A stretch of DNA of 21,578 nucleotides, taken from the NCBI GenBank assembly GCA_000310025.1, contig FN649727.1:3067422-3088999 (forward strand), given 5' to 3'. The notes below the pieces were generated by a model. That model was not told where the DNA came from. It saw nothing but the letters and a program-made list of their open reading frames with translations, and did no database searches. A program made the translations under genes and the position numbers. Of the stretch, positions 7,182 to 15,115 are shown piece by piece (within the stretch, counting starts at the first letter, position 1; each line of letters begins with the position of its first letter). Origin of the DNA: Ectocarpus siliculosus (taxonomy: Eukaryota; Sar; Phaeophyceae; Ectocarpales; Ectocarpaceae).

Positions 7182-8806
7182 TTCGGCAGCTCCCCCCGGC
7201 GCCTGCAGGTAAGACCGGCAAGAGCAACGCGCTTTATATGATTGAGGAGGATTCGTCAGAAGTGGTCAATTCTGATGCGTCTTCTGATACGTGTGATCCG
7301 TCTGTGCTCGCTGCCGCCGTTGGTCCGCCAGCCGCCGCAGCACCGGTAGCGGTTTCGTCAGGTTCCGACCGACGATTCTCGCCCGGTGGGGCTAAGCAGA
7401 CCCCACCAATTGCCAACGAGAACGATCGTGCAGAGGTGCAAACCAGGAACATCCCGCGATCGACGTTGAGAGTGTTGACAGCACCGTCTCCAGAGGACGC
7501 TTCAGAGACGCCCGCCGTAAATACGGTATGCTCGCGATCCTTGTCACGGAGGACCGGCCAGGAGCACCTTGCACCGTCCAAAGTTGTATTGACAGACAAA
7601 GCACTGGTGTCCGCTCCTAGCGAAAGCGATCTATATGCCCCCTGGTCCGGATCGGATGCGGGTACGGTAGAAGATCTAGAAACGGACAGCCCTATACGAA
7701 GCGTGGCGCCCCCGTTTATCTCGGCGAATTCGGCAGTGGATTCGAATTCTCCGATGGACCCATCCCCTGATTTAGGCAATTTAGCAATGGATGTAAATTC
7801 CTTTGCCCGCACACCTGGCACCGGCCCATCTGCAGAAGATGTTGACCATAATGCTGCCCAGGCGTCTCCCACTTCAGGTCGTTTAGCAGTGGACACACAT
7901 CCTGCTCGTACTTCTCGTCATCGCCCGTCCCCGAAAGACGCTGGTTTCGATGCTACTCAGGAGTACTCCAATTCAGACGTGGTCCTATTTTGGAAATCCC
8001 CTTCTCCCTTCTGTCAATGGACCCCATCTACTTTTGTCGTTGATGGTACTTCGTATGTGTGTGCAGAGCAATGTTTTGCGTCAGAGAAAGCTCGTCTTTT
8101 TGGCGACCGCGAATGTCTACAGAACATCATGAGAGTTTCCGACCCCGATCTACACAAGAAGTATGGTCGTGCGGTCCAGGGTTTCGACCAAACTCTCTGG
8201 GAGAAGGAGCGCGAAAATATCGTGCTGACTGGCTCTTACGCTAAATTTTCCCAAAATCCAGAGATGAGACTACACCTCCTTGGATCCGGAGACAAACTTT
8301 TAGCAGAAGCCAGTCCTTATGACTGCATTTGGGGAATCGGTCTTCGTGCAGATCATCCGGACACTTGTCGTCCGTCTCGTTGGCGTGGTCTAAATTTGTT
8401 GGGTGTAGCTTTACAGAACGTTCGCCAACTTTTACGATCAAACGCCCCACAGCCAGAACGTAGTTCTCGCTTAGCGGCTTTGGGTAAAACGCCCAGCCCA
8501 GATCGTTGTACCGTGTTCGAAGTTAATCCTTCCACGCATCAACGGCTGTCGACGGCACCTGTGCCGTCGTCTTCGGAGCGTTTTGCGTCCTTTTCGCAAT
8601 ACGTCACTAGTGTCCCGTCCGATCATGACAACAGCGTTTGGGCTGTGTCTCGGGACACTGACCATCCTGATCCTCAGTCGCCTTTGCTTCCTGAGCAAGG
8701 TCCTAGTTTAGTCGGCGGTGTAATCACCGTTGACGATGACTCTTTCACTGCACGAATCCTCACCCATTGTGGCTCTGCTTCTACGCAATTTGGATGCGTG
8801 GCGTAG
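7139..8806 (+). CDS. NADAR-domain (YbiA/DUF1768) protein embedded between Gag and protease
   Basis: The N-terminal ~275 residues are disordered and rich in Ser, Pro, Asp and Ala. Residues about 280-434 (bases 7976-8440) form a complete NADAR domain of normal size. It opens at VVLFWKSPSPFCQW, has the helix EQCFASEKA with E310 and K317 in the family's conserved E-x(6)-K pattern, KFSQNPEMRLHLL, the block GDKLLAEASPYDCIWGIG (384-401, with D395 and W398) and the closing NLLGVALQNVRQLL. Family members cleave N-glycosidic bonds: E. coli YbiA acts on riboflavin-pathway intermediates, and some NADARs remove ADP-ribose from guanine in DNA. The remaining ~120 residues lead into the protease (ARILTHCGSASTQFGCVA before TAG 8804-8806). 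The first codon of this frame is GTG; the first ATG is at 7238, but translation is more likely continuous with Gag. That the domain is active, and what it acts on, is inference. Confidence 0.87.
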   Translation: MREQSDQTRGPPSVVRQLPPAPAGKTGKSNALYMIEEDSSEVVNSDASSDTCDPSVLAAAVGPPAAAAPVAVSSGSDRRFSPGGAKQTPPIANENDRAEVQTRNIPRSTLRVLTAPSPEDASETPAVNTVCSRSLSRRTGQEHLAPSKVVLTDKALVSAPSESDLYAPWSGSDAGTVEDLETDSPIRSVAPPFISANSAVDSNSPMDPSPDLGNLAMDVNSFARTPGTGPSAEDVDHNAAQASPTSGRLAVDTHPARTSRHRPSPKDAGFDATQEYSNSDVVLFWKSPSPFCQWTPSTFVVDGTSYVCAEQCFASEKARLFGDRECLQNIMRVSDPDLHKKYGRAVQGFDQTLWEKERENIVLTGSYAKFSQNPEMRLHLLGSGDKLLAEASPYDCIWGIGLRADHPDTCRPSRWRGLNLLGVALQNVRQLLRSNAPQPERSSRLAALGKTPSPDRCTVFEVNPSTHQRLSTAPVPSSSERFASFSQYVTSVPSDHDNSVWAVSRDTDHPDPQSPLLPEQGPSLVGGVITVDDDSFTARILTHCGSASTQFGCVA

Positions 8807-9598
8807 CTGGACACCGGTTCACCCCAGACTTTCGTTAGTTCTCGAACTTGGGAGTCCATGAAAGCCGCGGGTGCAGCTTCGTCGTTGTTTGAAACACGCA
8901 CCCAACCTCGTTGTTGGGGAGGGTTTGGTGAGTCCGCCCCCCTTCAAACGTCGACCATGGTCCGTTTAAGCGTGCAGTTTCTTCGGCGAAAATTCCCGAC
9001 CGCTTCTCTCGCCGTTTGGGCGTATGTTGTGCCTGACGGTGTTATGCAACATGATGTGTTGCTCGGCAGGGATAGTTGGATGCGTTTCAGCGACCGTTCC
9101 TACCGTGCCTTGCCCACAAGACGCCCAATGATCGCGTTTTCGGGGAACTGACTTTAGCCCACCATAAGCACGGTGGTGCTGAAGCTTTTGTGCATGACGT
9201 CACTGCTCGTGAGGGTAGTTTCCAGCTTAGATATGCTGGCCGACATCCCATTCAATTACTGCCTGAACACCAACTGGTTCCAGTTGATTTAGTTCGCAGT
9301 GATGGGTCTCCTGCCCTTGTAGGCAATTATCTGGTAGATATGTTTGCCTCAAACGTCCATGTTTTCTTCAGAAGAACATTTTGTTACTCATGGCCGCCAA
9401 CGTGTGCCATTAGCGGGAGTTTCGAGTTTGGAACCGGGTGATGTTTTGGGTACCGCTTCAGCGCCCCTTCTCAAGGTTCCTCTTGGTGCGTTTCCGTGTG
9501 ATACCGACGGAGCTGGTCTTCCGGCCACCGCCGTTTCACCCACTCCCGTTTTCGGACACCTCGCAATCTGCCCATACGGACCCTGGCCCCGTTTTTAA
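8807..9598 (+). pseudogene. Aspartic protease and PR-RT connector, split over three frames
   Basis: The retropepsin active site LDTGSPQTFV starts on the first codon after TAG 8804-8806, in the same frame as the NADAR ORF. The second signature HDVLLGRDSW lies at about 9050-9079. Frame 2 then ends at TGA 9149-9151. Homologous-looking protein continues in frame 1 (GELTLAHHKHGGAEAFVHDV, to about 9340), then frame 2 (SSEEHFVTHGRQRVPLAGV, to about 9550), then frame 3 (SDTSQSAHTDPGPVFNYDG). This implies a one-base loss near 9136-9148, a one-base gain near 9336-9345 and another near the TTTT run at 9547-9555. The enzyme would release Gag and Pol products. With TAG inside the N-terminal strand and three frame changes, the assembled sequence cannot give a complete protease and polymerase by ordinary translation. 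Confidence 0.85.
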
Positions 9599-12500
9599 CT
9601 ACGATGGCTCCGGTTCGACAGCGTCACCGACGGCTCATTCGTTTGTGTATGATCTGCATGAACGGACCGCCAAACCGCCGCATCCGGCGCCTGGTTCGAA
9701 TCCTTCTGATTTGACTCCTCTTTCGCCTTGCCCGGCTCTTTTGGCGCGTTTAGCACCAGATCAACGTGCCAATTTCTCTCGTGTGTGGGATAAGCTCCCC
9801 CGTCACTTGCGAGAAATCACGTTTAATTTACATGGTCCTGGTTGGACACCGGACGTTATTACCGAATTGGGTAAGGTGCTATGTGAATATCACGACGTGT
9901 TTTCCAGTTCGCCTACGGATTTCGGTTCTTGTTCATTGTTCCCGTTCAAGTTGACCGTTCCCTCCGGCAGTGAGCCCGTTACACCTCGTCCGTACCGAGT
10001 TAGTCCTCCGGTTTCGAAGCAAGTGGACGCTATCCTCGACCAATATCTTGCTGCGGGTCTTATACAACACTCGACGTCACCGTACTCGAGTCCTTTGGTT
10101 GTAATACCCAAGAAATCCGGTGGTGTTCGCATCACCGTAAACTATCGTAAGCTGAATAAAATATGTGCTCTTAGTCAGCTTCCGAATCCTAGAGTTGATG
10201 ATACTCTGGACAAATTATTGAAGGGGAAGATTTATTCTCTCTTTGACATGAAATCTTCGTTCCATCAGATCACGGTTCATCGTGATACCATCCCCCTCAC
10301 GGCGTTTGTTACGTCTTCTGGGCTGTTTGAGTGGTTGAAAATGCCTCAGGGCAGTGCCGCTGCTCCCGGATGGTTCTGTAAGGTCGTCAACGAAGTCATC
10401 AAAAATCTTCGAGGTGTTGCGTTGTATCTGGACGACCTCATTGTCTTTGATGAGACCCCGGCCGCTCATGTAGCGACCATTCGCTCTCTTTTCGAAAGAT
10501 TGCGCGAGCACAATTTGAAACTGACTCCTCCGAAAGCCACTATTGGCGCCACGGAAGCCGAGTTTCTTGGGCACACTATATCTCCGGACGGAGTTCGGCC
10601 CAATGGTGAAAAAGTTGTTGCTCTCACCAAGATGCCGATGCCCAAAGACACCAAGCAGCTTCGAGCTTTGCTGGGTGGTTTGGGTTATTACCGGAAGTTT
10701 CTTCCACAGATGGTTAAGCGTATTCGCCCTTTTACGACTCTTCTTAAAAAGAATGTGAAGTTTGAGTTCACGGGTTCAATGGAGTCCGTCGTTCGCCAAC
10801 TTCTCGAAGAACTGGCGAACCCTCCAGTTTTGGTGTATCCAGATTGGGATGCTGTATCCGACGGTCCGCGCCCTTTTCGCCTCTACTGTGACGCGAGTAA
10901 AGATGGGTTTGGTGGAACTTTGGAACAAGAACAACCTGATGGCTCTATTCGGCCTATTGTTTTTGTTAGCCGAGCTACTTTGGAATCTGAGCGTCATTGG
11001 ACTCCTCTGGATCTTGAAGCTGGCAGTATCATTTGGTGCATCAAGCGCCTTCGCGGTTACCTATGGGGCACCCAGTTCAAGATTTTCACGGATCACAAGT
11101 CCCTTGAACACCTTGCAAAGGTGGGGGAAAACAACGCTCGCGTTCAACGTTGGTTGGAGTTCCTGACAGCATACTCCTACACTCTTGAGTATCGCAAGGG
11201 TTCGTCTAACGGCAATGCTGACTTCCTTTCTCGACTACCGATAGAAACTACCGAGCGTGACCGTTCTGGCCGCAGTCGTTTGACTCCGTCGGCTGAAGAT
11301 GAAACGGTTTATTTTATCCGCTCTTGTGGGTTTGTGCCTTCTGGCCATCAAGCCGGTGTTGACTTGGGTGGGCTCGTGCCGTCCGCCCCGTGTTCAGTCT
11401 TGGGTGGGCTACCGCCTTCTTCAGCTGATTTTGCTGATTTTCGCGAGCACGGACCGCGCGCTACTGTCGCTCATTCTGACGTTCCCTCGGGCGTTTGGTC
11501 TGTTCGTGGTTTAACCCCGACTGTTATCGGTGCTTCGGGCTCTACAACCGCTCGCAACCGCCCTCCCTTGGTCGCCTCGGGTCGTTCTGCAGTTTCGACT
11601 GCTGCTGGTGTTTTTTCCGTACAAGATGCGACAGAAACGCCCGCTACACGCCCTGGTGCTTCATCCAGGCGCGCCCTGGATCCTACCGATCTAATTTCGA
11701 CACGAACCCGTCGGCGAGCTGCTGCTGCCGCCGGTACTCCGCGCCCGGCTGTGGACTATGGCTTTTCCCAGCCGGAGGACTCGCTTCTCGAGCCGACTGT
11801 TCCTCCGTCTGTAGCTCGTGCGCCTCACGTTCATCAATCTTCGGCTCCCCGGCCGGTGGATTCCGCCGCTTCGGCGCCACTGAGTCCAATTCCGGAGATG
11901 GCCGTTCGCCCAGACCCGACACCGCCAACGCCCGCGTCTGGACCTTTGCTTGGTTCGGTGCGTGTTCCGCCGGCTGTTGATACCCCAGTGCTTTCGGGCG
12001 TGGAGCTCGATTTCCGCGAATCGGTTGAGCGTTTTTCCCATTCTGATTGGGAGCGAGAACAACGCGGTGAACCCGTGTGCGATGCCGCCATACGCTACAT
12101 CCTTCTAGGTCAACCTCCCGAATTACCGCCTGGTTTTCTTGACCACCTTCCGTCACACCGTCGACCTTCGTTTTCGGACATCCGTGAACTGGCACATAAA
12201 GGCCGGTTGCACGTTGACGACGATGACGTAGTGCTTCTCGTTAAGAAGCCCACCACAACCGCTTCTGCCACTTCCACGCGCCATGGCGGGCGTGCAGCAC
12301 GTCTCCTCAACGACGAACCTATTAGGGTTTACGTCCCCATGTTGATGCGCCCATGGATCATGCAGATCTGTCACGCTAATGCGTCTTGTCATCTTGGTGC
12401 AGCTCGTACGCTGTCTATGTTAGAGCGTTTCTACTGGTGGGTAGGCATGAGCGTCTGTACCAAATGGTGGATTCGCCATTGCCTCAAGTGCCAAGCTCGT

Positions 12501-13001
12501 AAAACTTCCCGACAAACGGCCCGGTGGCCCATTTTAAGTTTGCCACTGCCGTCCGGACCAGGAGTATCCGTGAGTGTCGATTATTTCGGCCCACTGCCGA
12601 CTACCCCTAGGGGTAACACTTACATTCTGCTTTTCACCGACCGGTTTAGTCGGCGTGCTGACATGTACGCCGTTACGGCTGCTGAGTTTACCGCTGAAGG
12701 TACTGCAGATATTTTCGTGAATCGGTATATCCCTCTGTGGGGTTGCCCTTTGAGTCTTTTATCAGACAATGGCACACAATTTTGCTCGAAACTGTCACAA
12801 GCCGTTTACAAACGTCTCGCAGTTCGCAAAGTGGCCACCAGTTTGTACCATCCTAATGGAAATGGTGCTGTCGAGCGTGTTAACCATACTATGGCACAAA
12901 TGCTTGCCATGGTCGTTAACGAACGGCAAGATGATTGGGACGTCCATCTCCCTCATGTAGAGTTTGCCTATAATAACTCTGTAGCGCGGCCACCGGTTTA
13001 G
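9438..13001 (+). CDS. Pol: reverse transcriptase, RNase H and integrase of a Ty3/gypsy element
   Basis: The first codon is GTG and the first ~35 residues are out-of-frame sequence; the authentic protein enters near 9550. RT shows KSGGVRITVNYRKLNKI, SLFDMKSSFHQI (D270), a FEWLKMPQG box and the catalytic YLDD at residues 330-333. RNase H shows YCDASKDGFGGTL (D485), PLDLEAGSIIW, FTDHKSLEHL and NGNADFLSRLP. A Ser/Pro/Ala-rich linker of roughly 250 residues follows, much longer than usual. Integrase then has its zinc-binding region with CLKCQARK, and a core of D1048, D1110 and E1146, spacing DX61DX35E, matching D-D-35-E. The frame ends at TAG 12999-13001 inside the conserved EFAYNNSV motif; the rest continues in frame 2, implying loss of one base at 12981-12983. 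Its products copy RNA to cDNA and insert it into chromatin. Confidence 0.95.
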   Translation: MMFWVPLQRPFSRFLLVRFRVIPTELVFRPPPFHPLPFSDTSQSAHTDPGPVFNYDGSGSTASPTAHSFVYDLHERTAKPPHPAPGSNPSDLTPLSPCPALLARLAPDQRANFSRVWDKLPRHLREITFNLHGPGWTPDVITELGKVLCEYHDVFSSSPTDFGSCSLFPFKLTVPSGSEPVTPRPYRVSPPVSKQVDAILDQYLAAGLIQHSTSPYSSPLVVIPKKSGGVRITVNYRKLNKICALSQLPNPRVDDTLDKLLKGKIYSLFDMKSSFHQITVHRDTIPLTAFVTSSGLFEWLKMPQGSAAAPGWFCKVVNEVIKNLRGVALYLDDLIVFDETPAAHVATIRSLFERLREHNLKLTPPKATIGATEAEFLGHTISPDGVRPNGEKVVALTKMPMPKDTKQLRALLGGLGYYRKFLPQMVKRIRPFTTLLKKNVKFEFTGSMESVVRQLLEELANPPVLVYPDWDAVSDGPRPFRLYCDASKDGFGGTLEQEQPDGSIRPIVFVSRATLESERHWTPLDLEAGSIIWCIKRLRGYLWGTQFKIFTDHKSLEHLAKVGENNARVQRWLEFLTAYSYTLEYRKGSSNGNADFLSRLPIETTERDRSGRSRLTPSAEDETVYFIRSCGFVPSGHQAGVDLGGLVPSAPCSVLGGLPPSSADFADFREHGPRATVAHSDVPSGVWSVRGLTPTVIGASGSTTARNRPPLVASGRSAVSTAAGVFSVQDATETPATRPGASSRRALDPTDLISTRTRRRAAAAAGTPRPAVDYGFSQPEDSLLEPTVPPSVARAPHVHQSSAPRPVDSAASAPLSPIPEMAVRPDPTPPTPASGPLLGSVRVPPAVDTPVLSGVELDFRESVERFSHSDWEREQRGEPVCDAAIRYILLGQPPELPPGFLDHLPSHRRPSFSDIRELAHKGRLHVDDDDVVLLVKKPTTTASATSTRHGGRAARLLNDEPIRVYVPMLMRPWIMQICHANASCHLGAARTLSMLERFYWWVGMSVCTKWWIRHCLKCQARKTSRQTARWPILSLPLPSGPGVSVSVDYFGPLPTTPRGNTYILLFTDRFSRRADMYAVTAAEFTAEGTADIFVNRYIPLWGCPLSLLSDNGTQFCSKLSQAVYKRLAVRKVATSLYHPNGNGAVERVNHTMAQMLAMVVNERQDDWDVHLPHVEFAYNNSVARPPV

Positions 13002-14257
13002 CACCTAATGAGGTGCATATCAACCGTTTGCCTCGCCTTCCGATGACTGTCATCGAGCATCCTTATGCTCGTGGTCATCAAAGTTTGGATCGAGACCATC
13101 TCCAATATTGCGACCTCGCTGCTGATCGCCAACGTCGTGCTTACGAGCTAGTACGCGAGCAGCACAAGTTATCCATTTCTCGGATCGAGCGTCGAAATTC
13201 CGCTCTCTCGGATGCGTTGCACAAGCTTCCGACTTACACCATCGGCGATTGGGTTTGGATCTATAATACCGAATCTACCATTCGCTCCGGTGTTCGATCA
13301 GGCACCGACGACAAGGTTCTCAAAGCGAAGTTATCATTGCTTTGGACCGGTCCGTTTAAAGTGTTGGCTGTAGGCCCCTGTTCGAAAGCCCCTGATGGCA
13401 GTCCTCTCGCGGCCAAGTTGTTATACTTGGATCTTCCGTCGGACCTGCCGGGCAAAGACTCGAAACGTCGTGTTTCGGTCGCACGCTGCAAGCCATGCGC
13501 TAATCCGCATGACGCTGAGGACCTGCCACGGTTTCTGCCGACTGGTCTCACGCAGTATGTTTTAAACAACTATACGACCAAATCTCCTCCGTATCATGTT
13601 ACGGAAAATGACGTCTCGACTTCGGTCGAACGCCTCGAGGTGGAACAAATTACTGGTCACCAGTCTGTTCGCGGTCGTGGTGGTGTTATCGCAGTTCTGT
13701 ATCAGACACATTGGAAGGGTCTTCTCCGCCCTTCTTGGGAGCGTGAGATGGACCTTCAGCACTCTCGATCGCAGATTCTCCGGTATTGGACGGGTACGCC
13801 CGATCAACACCGTCAGACGAATCGCCGATACCGTGCAATGCGTATTGGCGCAGCCGCACGCGAATTGGCACGTGCTAAGGGCGAGAGATATTTGCCTCCG
13901 GGTTACTCCTTTGTCTCCTGCTCAACCTGGGACCGTCGTTTCGCCGATACTCCTCTACCTGTGGGTGCGTTCTTCTGGTACAAGGCTCAAGATGGACTCT
14001 GGTGGCTGGGCAAGATTTCTGGACCGACTGAACGGGCTGACCACTACATCGTACGCTTCCTCGACGACCCCGGACCGGTCAAGATCGCCCTCTCCGTTGT
14101 TCGTTACTCTACCCTCGGATCGGCCGTCTGCGGTTCGTGGTGCCTTCAAGTCCACAGCGGTAGCGCCCTCATGAAAGGACTTCTTCGCAATGTCGACATG
14201 TCGCGAAACGTGGAGGCGGAGCATTCGCCGCCAAATGATCCGGCACGCACCGATTAG
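12992..14257 (+). CDS. Integrase C-terminus, chromodomain and a Tudor-like barrel
   Basis: Frame 2 resumes integrase with ATGLAPNEVHINRLPRLP, the direct continuation of the frame-3 EFAYNNSV; the first listed start codon at 13013 is a GTG and not a real start. Residues about 70-150 (numbered from 13013) are the integrase C-terminal beta barrel (YTIGDWVWIYNTES, LSLLWTGPFKVLAVGP). A chromodomain follows at about 204-262, with VERLEVEQITGHQ, YQTHWKGLLRPSWERE and DLQHSRSQILRYW. Of the usual methyl-lysine cage aromatics only W234 is in place. After a basic linker, residues 317-367 form a second small beta-rich unit with GAFFWYKAQDGLWWLGKI and HYIVRFLDDPGPVKIAL, resembling Tudor/Agenet readers. These modules probably direct integration to particular chromatin. 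The ORF ends at TAG 14255-14257. Chromodomain assignment is strong; the Tudor-like call is tentative. Confidence 0.88.
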   Translation, partial: TGLAPNEVHINRLPRLPMTVIEHPYARGHQSLDRDHLQYCDLAADRQRRAYELVREQHKLSISRIERRNSALSDALHKLPTYTIGDWVWIYNTESTIRSGVRSGTDDKVLKAKLSLLWTGPFKVLAVGPCSKAPDGSPLAAKLLYLDLPSDLPGKDSKRRVSVARCKPCANPHDAEDLPRFLPTGLTQYVLNNYTTKSPPYHVTENDVSTSVERLEVEQITGHQSVRGRGGVIAVLYQTHWKGLLRPSWEREMDLQHSRSQILRYWTGTPDQHRQTNRRYRAMRIGAAARELARAKGERYLPPGYSFVSCSTWDRRFADTPLPVGAFFWYKAQDGLWWLGKISGPTERADHYIVRFLDDPGPVKIALSVVRYSTLGSAVCGSWCLQVHSGSALMKGLLRNVDMSRNVEAEHSPPNDPARTD

Positions 14258-15115
14258 CAAGCGTGTGTGTCTTGGGATCTACCTGTGTGACGTGTGTGTT
14301 CTATCCTAGATGGGATGCGGACTCGAGGTCGCCCCTGATCTCGTCCGGCCCTCTCATTTGCAAGTACGTGTAGGCTGTTGTTGCCTCTGGATAGCGCAGT
14401 GTTAGGCCTCGTTTTGGTATTTCGACCCCTTTTTCTCGTCATTCTGGCGATCGGTTTGTTTCCGCCTGGTACGTCGTTTTGTCTTTCGAGTCCTTTTTGC
14501 CTTTCTGCTTCTTTCGCCGTTCGCGTGGTTGAGCTTTATTTTCGGCTCCCCGCGGCGGTTTGATTTCGACGGGCCTTATGTTGGGTCATGGCCCCCTGGT
14601 TTTCGCCGTCGAAACGATTGGTTCCTTACCTTTTTGCGTACGTCGCCCTATGGCGTCATTAGGTTTTTTTTTGTGATTAGTCAGCTTATACGGGCTAGCT
14701 AGCCGTGAGTATTTCCGCCGCTTTTAGTCGTTGAGCGACACCGACTGCTTCGTGTTTTGTATCGTTTTGTCGATACGGACGGTTGGTTTTCGCCGTTCCG
14801 ACGGTGCTTTTCCAGCATTTTCTTCCTTTCTTTGGGTTCCGACCTGTTACGGTATTTGTAGCGTTGACGTTTTCTATGATCGTGTTTATTGTCCCCCTGT
14901 TTCATTCTTAGCCCCCGTCTTTCCCTTCCCTTTCGTTCTTTTTGCTTGGGTCAAACGATGGTCTTGCGACTCATCGTGTGAGAGGTGTGGGAGGGTGATT
15001 CTTGGTATTTTGGAGCTCCACATCCTCGATCCTTTCATTTTTTGGGATTCGACAATTACTTGTCAAGTCCCTAGGTTTCAAGTATCTGCGTATGAGAACC
15101 TCCAGGGTGGGCTAG
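14258..15115 (+). other. T-rich noncoding 3' region with palindromes and polypurine tracts
   Basis: No gene is seen. The sequence is T/G-rich like a retroelement 3' untranslated region. It contains a 12-base palindrome GGCTAGCTAGCC at 14693-14704, a hairpin GTATCG-TTTTGT-CGATAC at 14758-14775, and a repeated phrase GGTTTTCGCCGT near 14597 and 14785. Two purine-rich tracts could be plus-strand primers: one at 14980-14995 followed by TGATTC, and AGGGTGGG at 15104-15111, just before the LTR start at 15116. A junction between Ty3 and copia sequence may lie in this stretch. Confidence 0.5.

Larger units (their letters stand above)
2215..14257 (+). mobile_element. Ty3/gypsy chromovirus internal region carrying a NADAR domain
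   Basis: Domain order on the + strand is Gag N-terminal part, capsid-like region, CCHC knuckle, NADAR, protease, RT, RNase H, integrase, chromodomain, Tudor-like barrel. The RT-RNase H-integrase order with a chromodomain places it in the Ty3/gypsy chromoviruses. At about 12 kb of internal sequence it is about twice a typical Ty3 element; the extra length comes from Gag, the NADAR ORF and a long RNase H-integrase linker. Reading frames go 1, 3, 2, 1, 2, 3, 2 with stops at 6831 (TGA) and 8804 (TAG). The copy is probably not autonomous as assembled, though every catalytic motif survives. No matching LTR pair could be found around it by eye; the 266-bp LTR at 15116 may belong to it or to the copia element. 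Confidence 0.9.

Noticed and set aside
9142-9148. GGGGAAC as a programmed -1 slippery site after the protease
   Set aside because: It does not fit X XXY YYZ in the protease frame, and further +1 shifts follow downstream, so simple indels explain it better.
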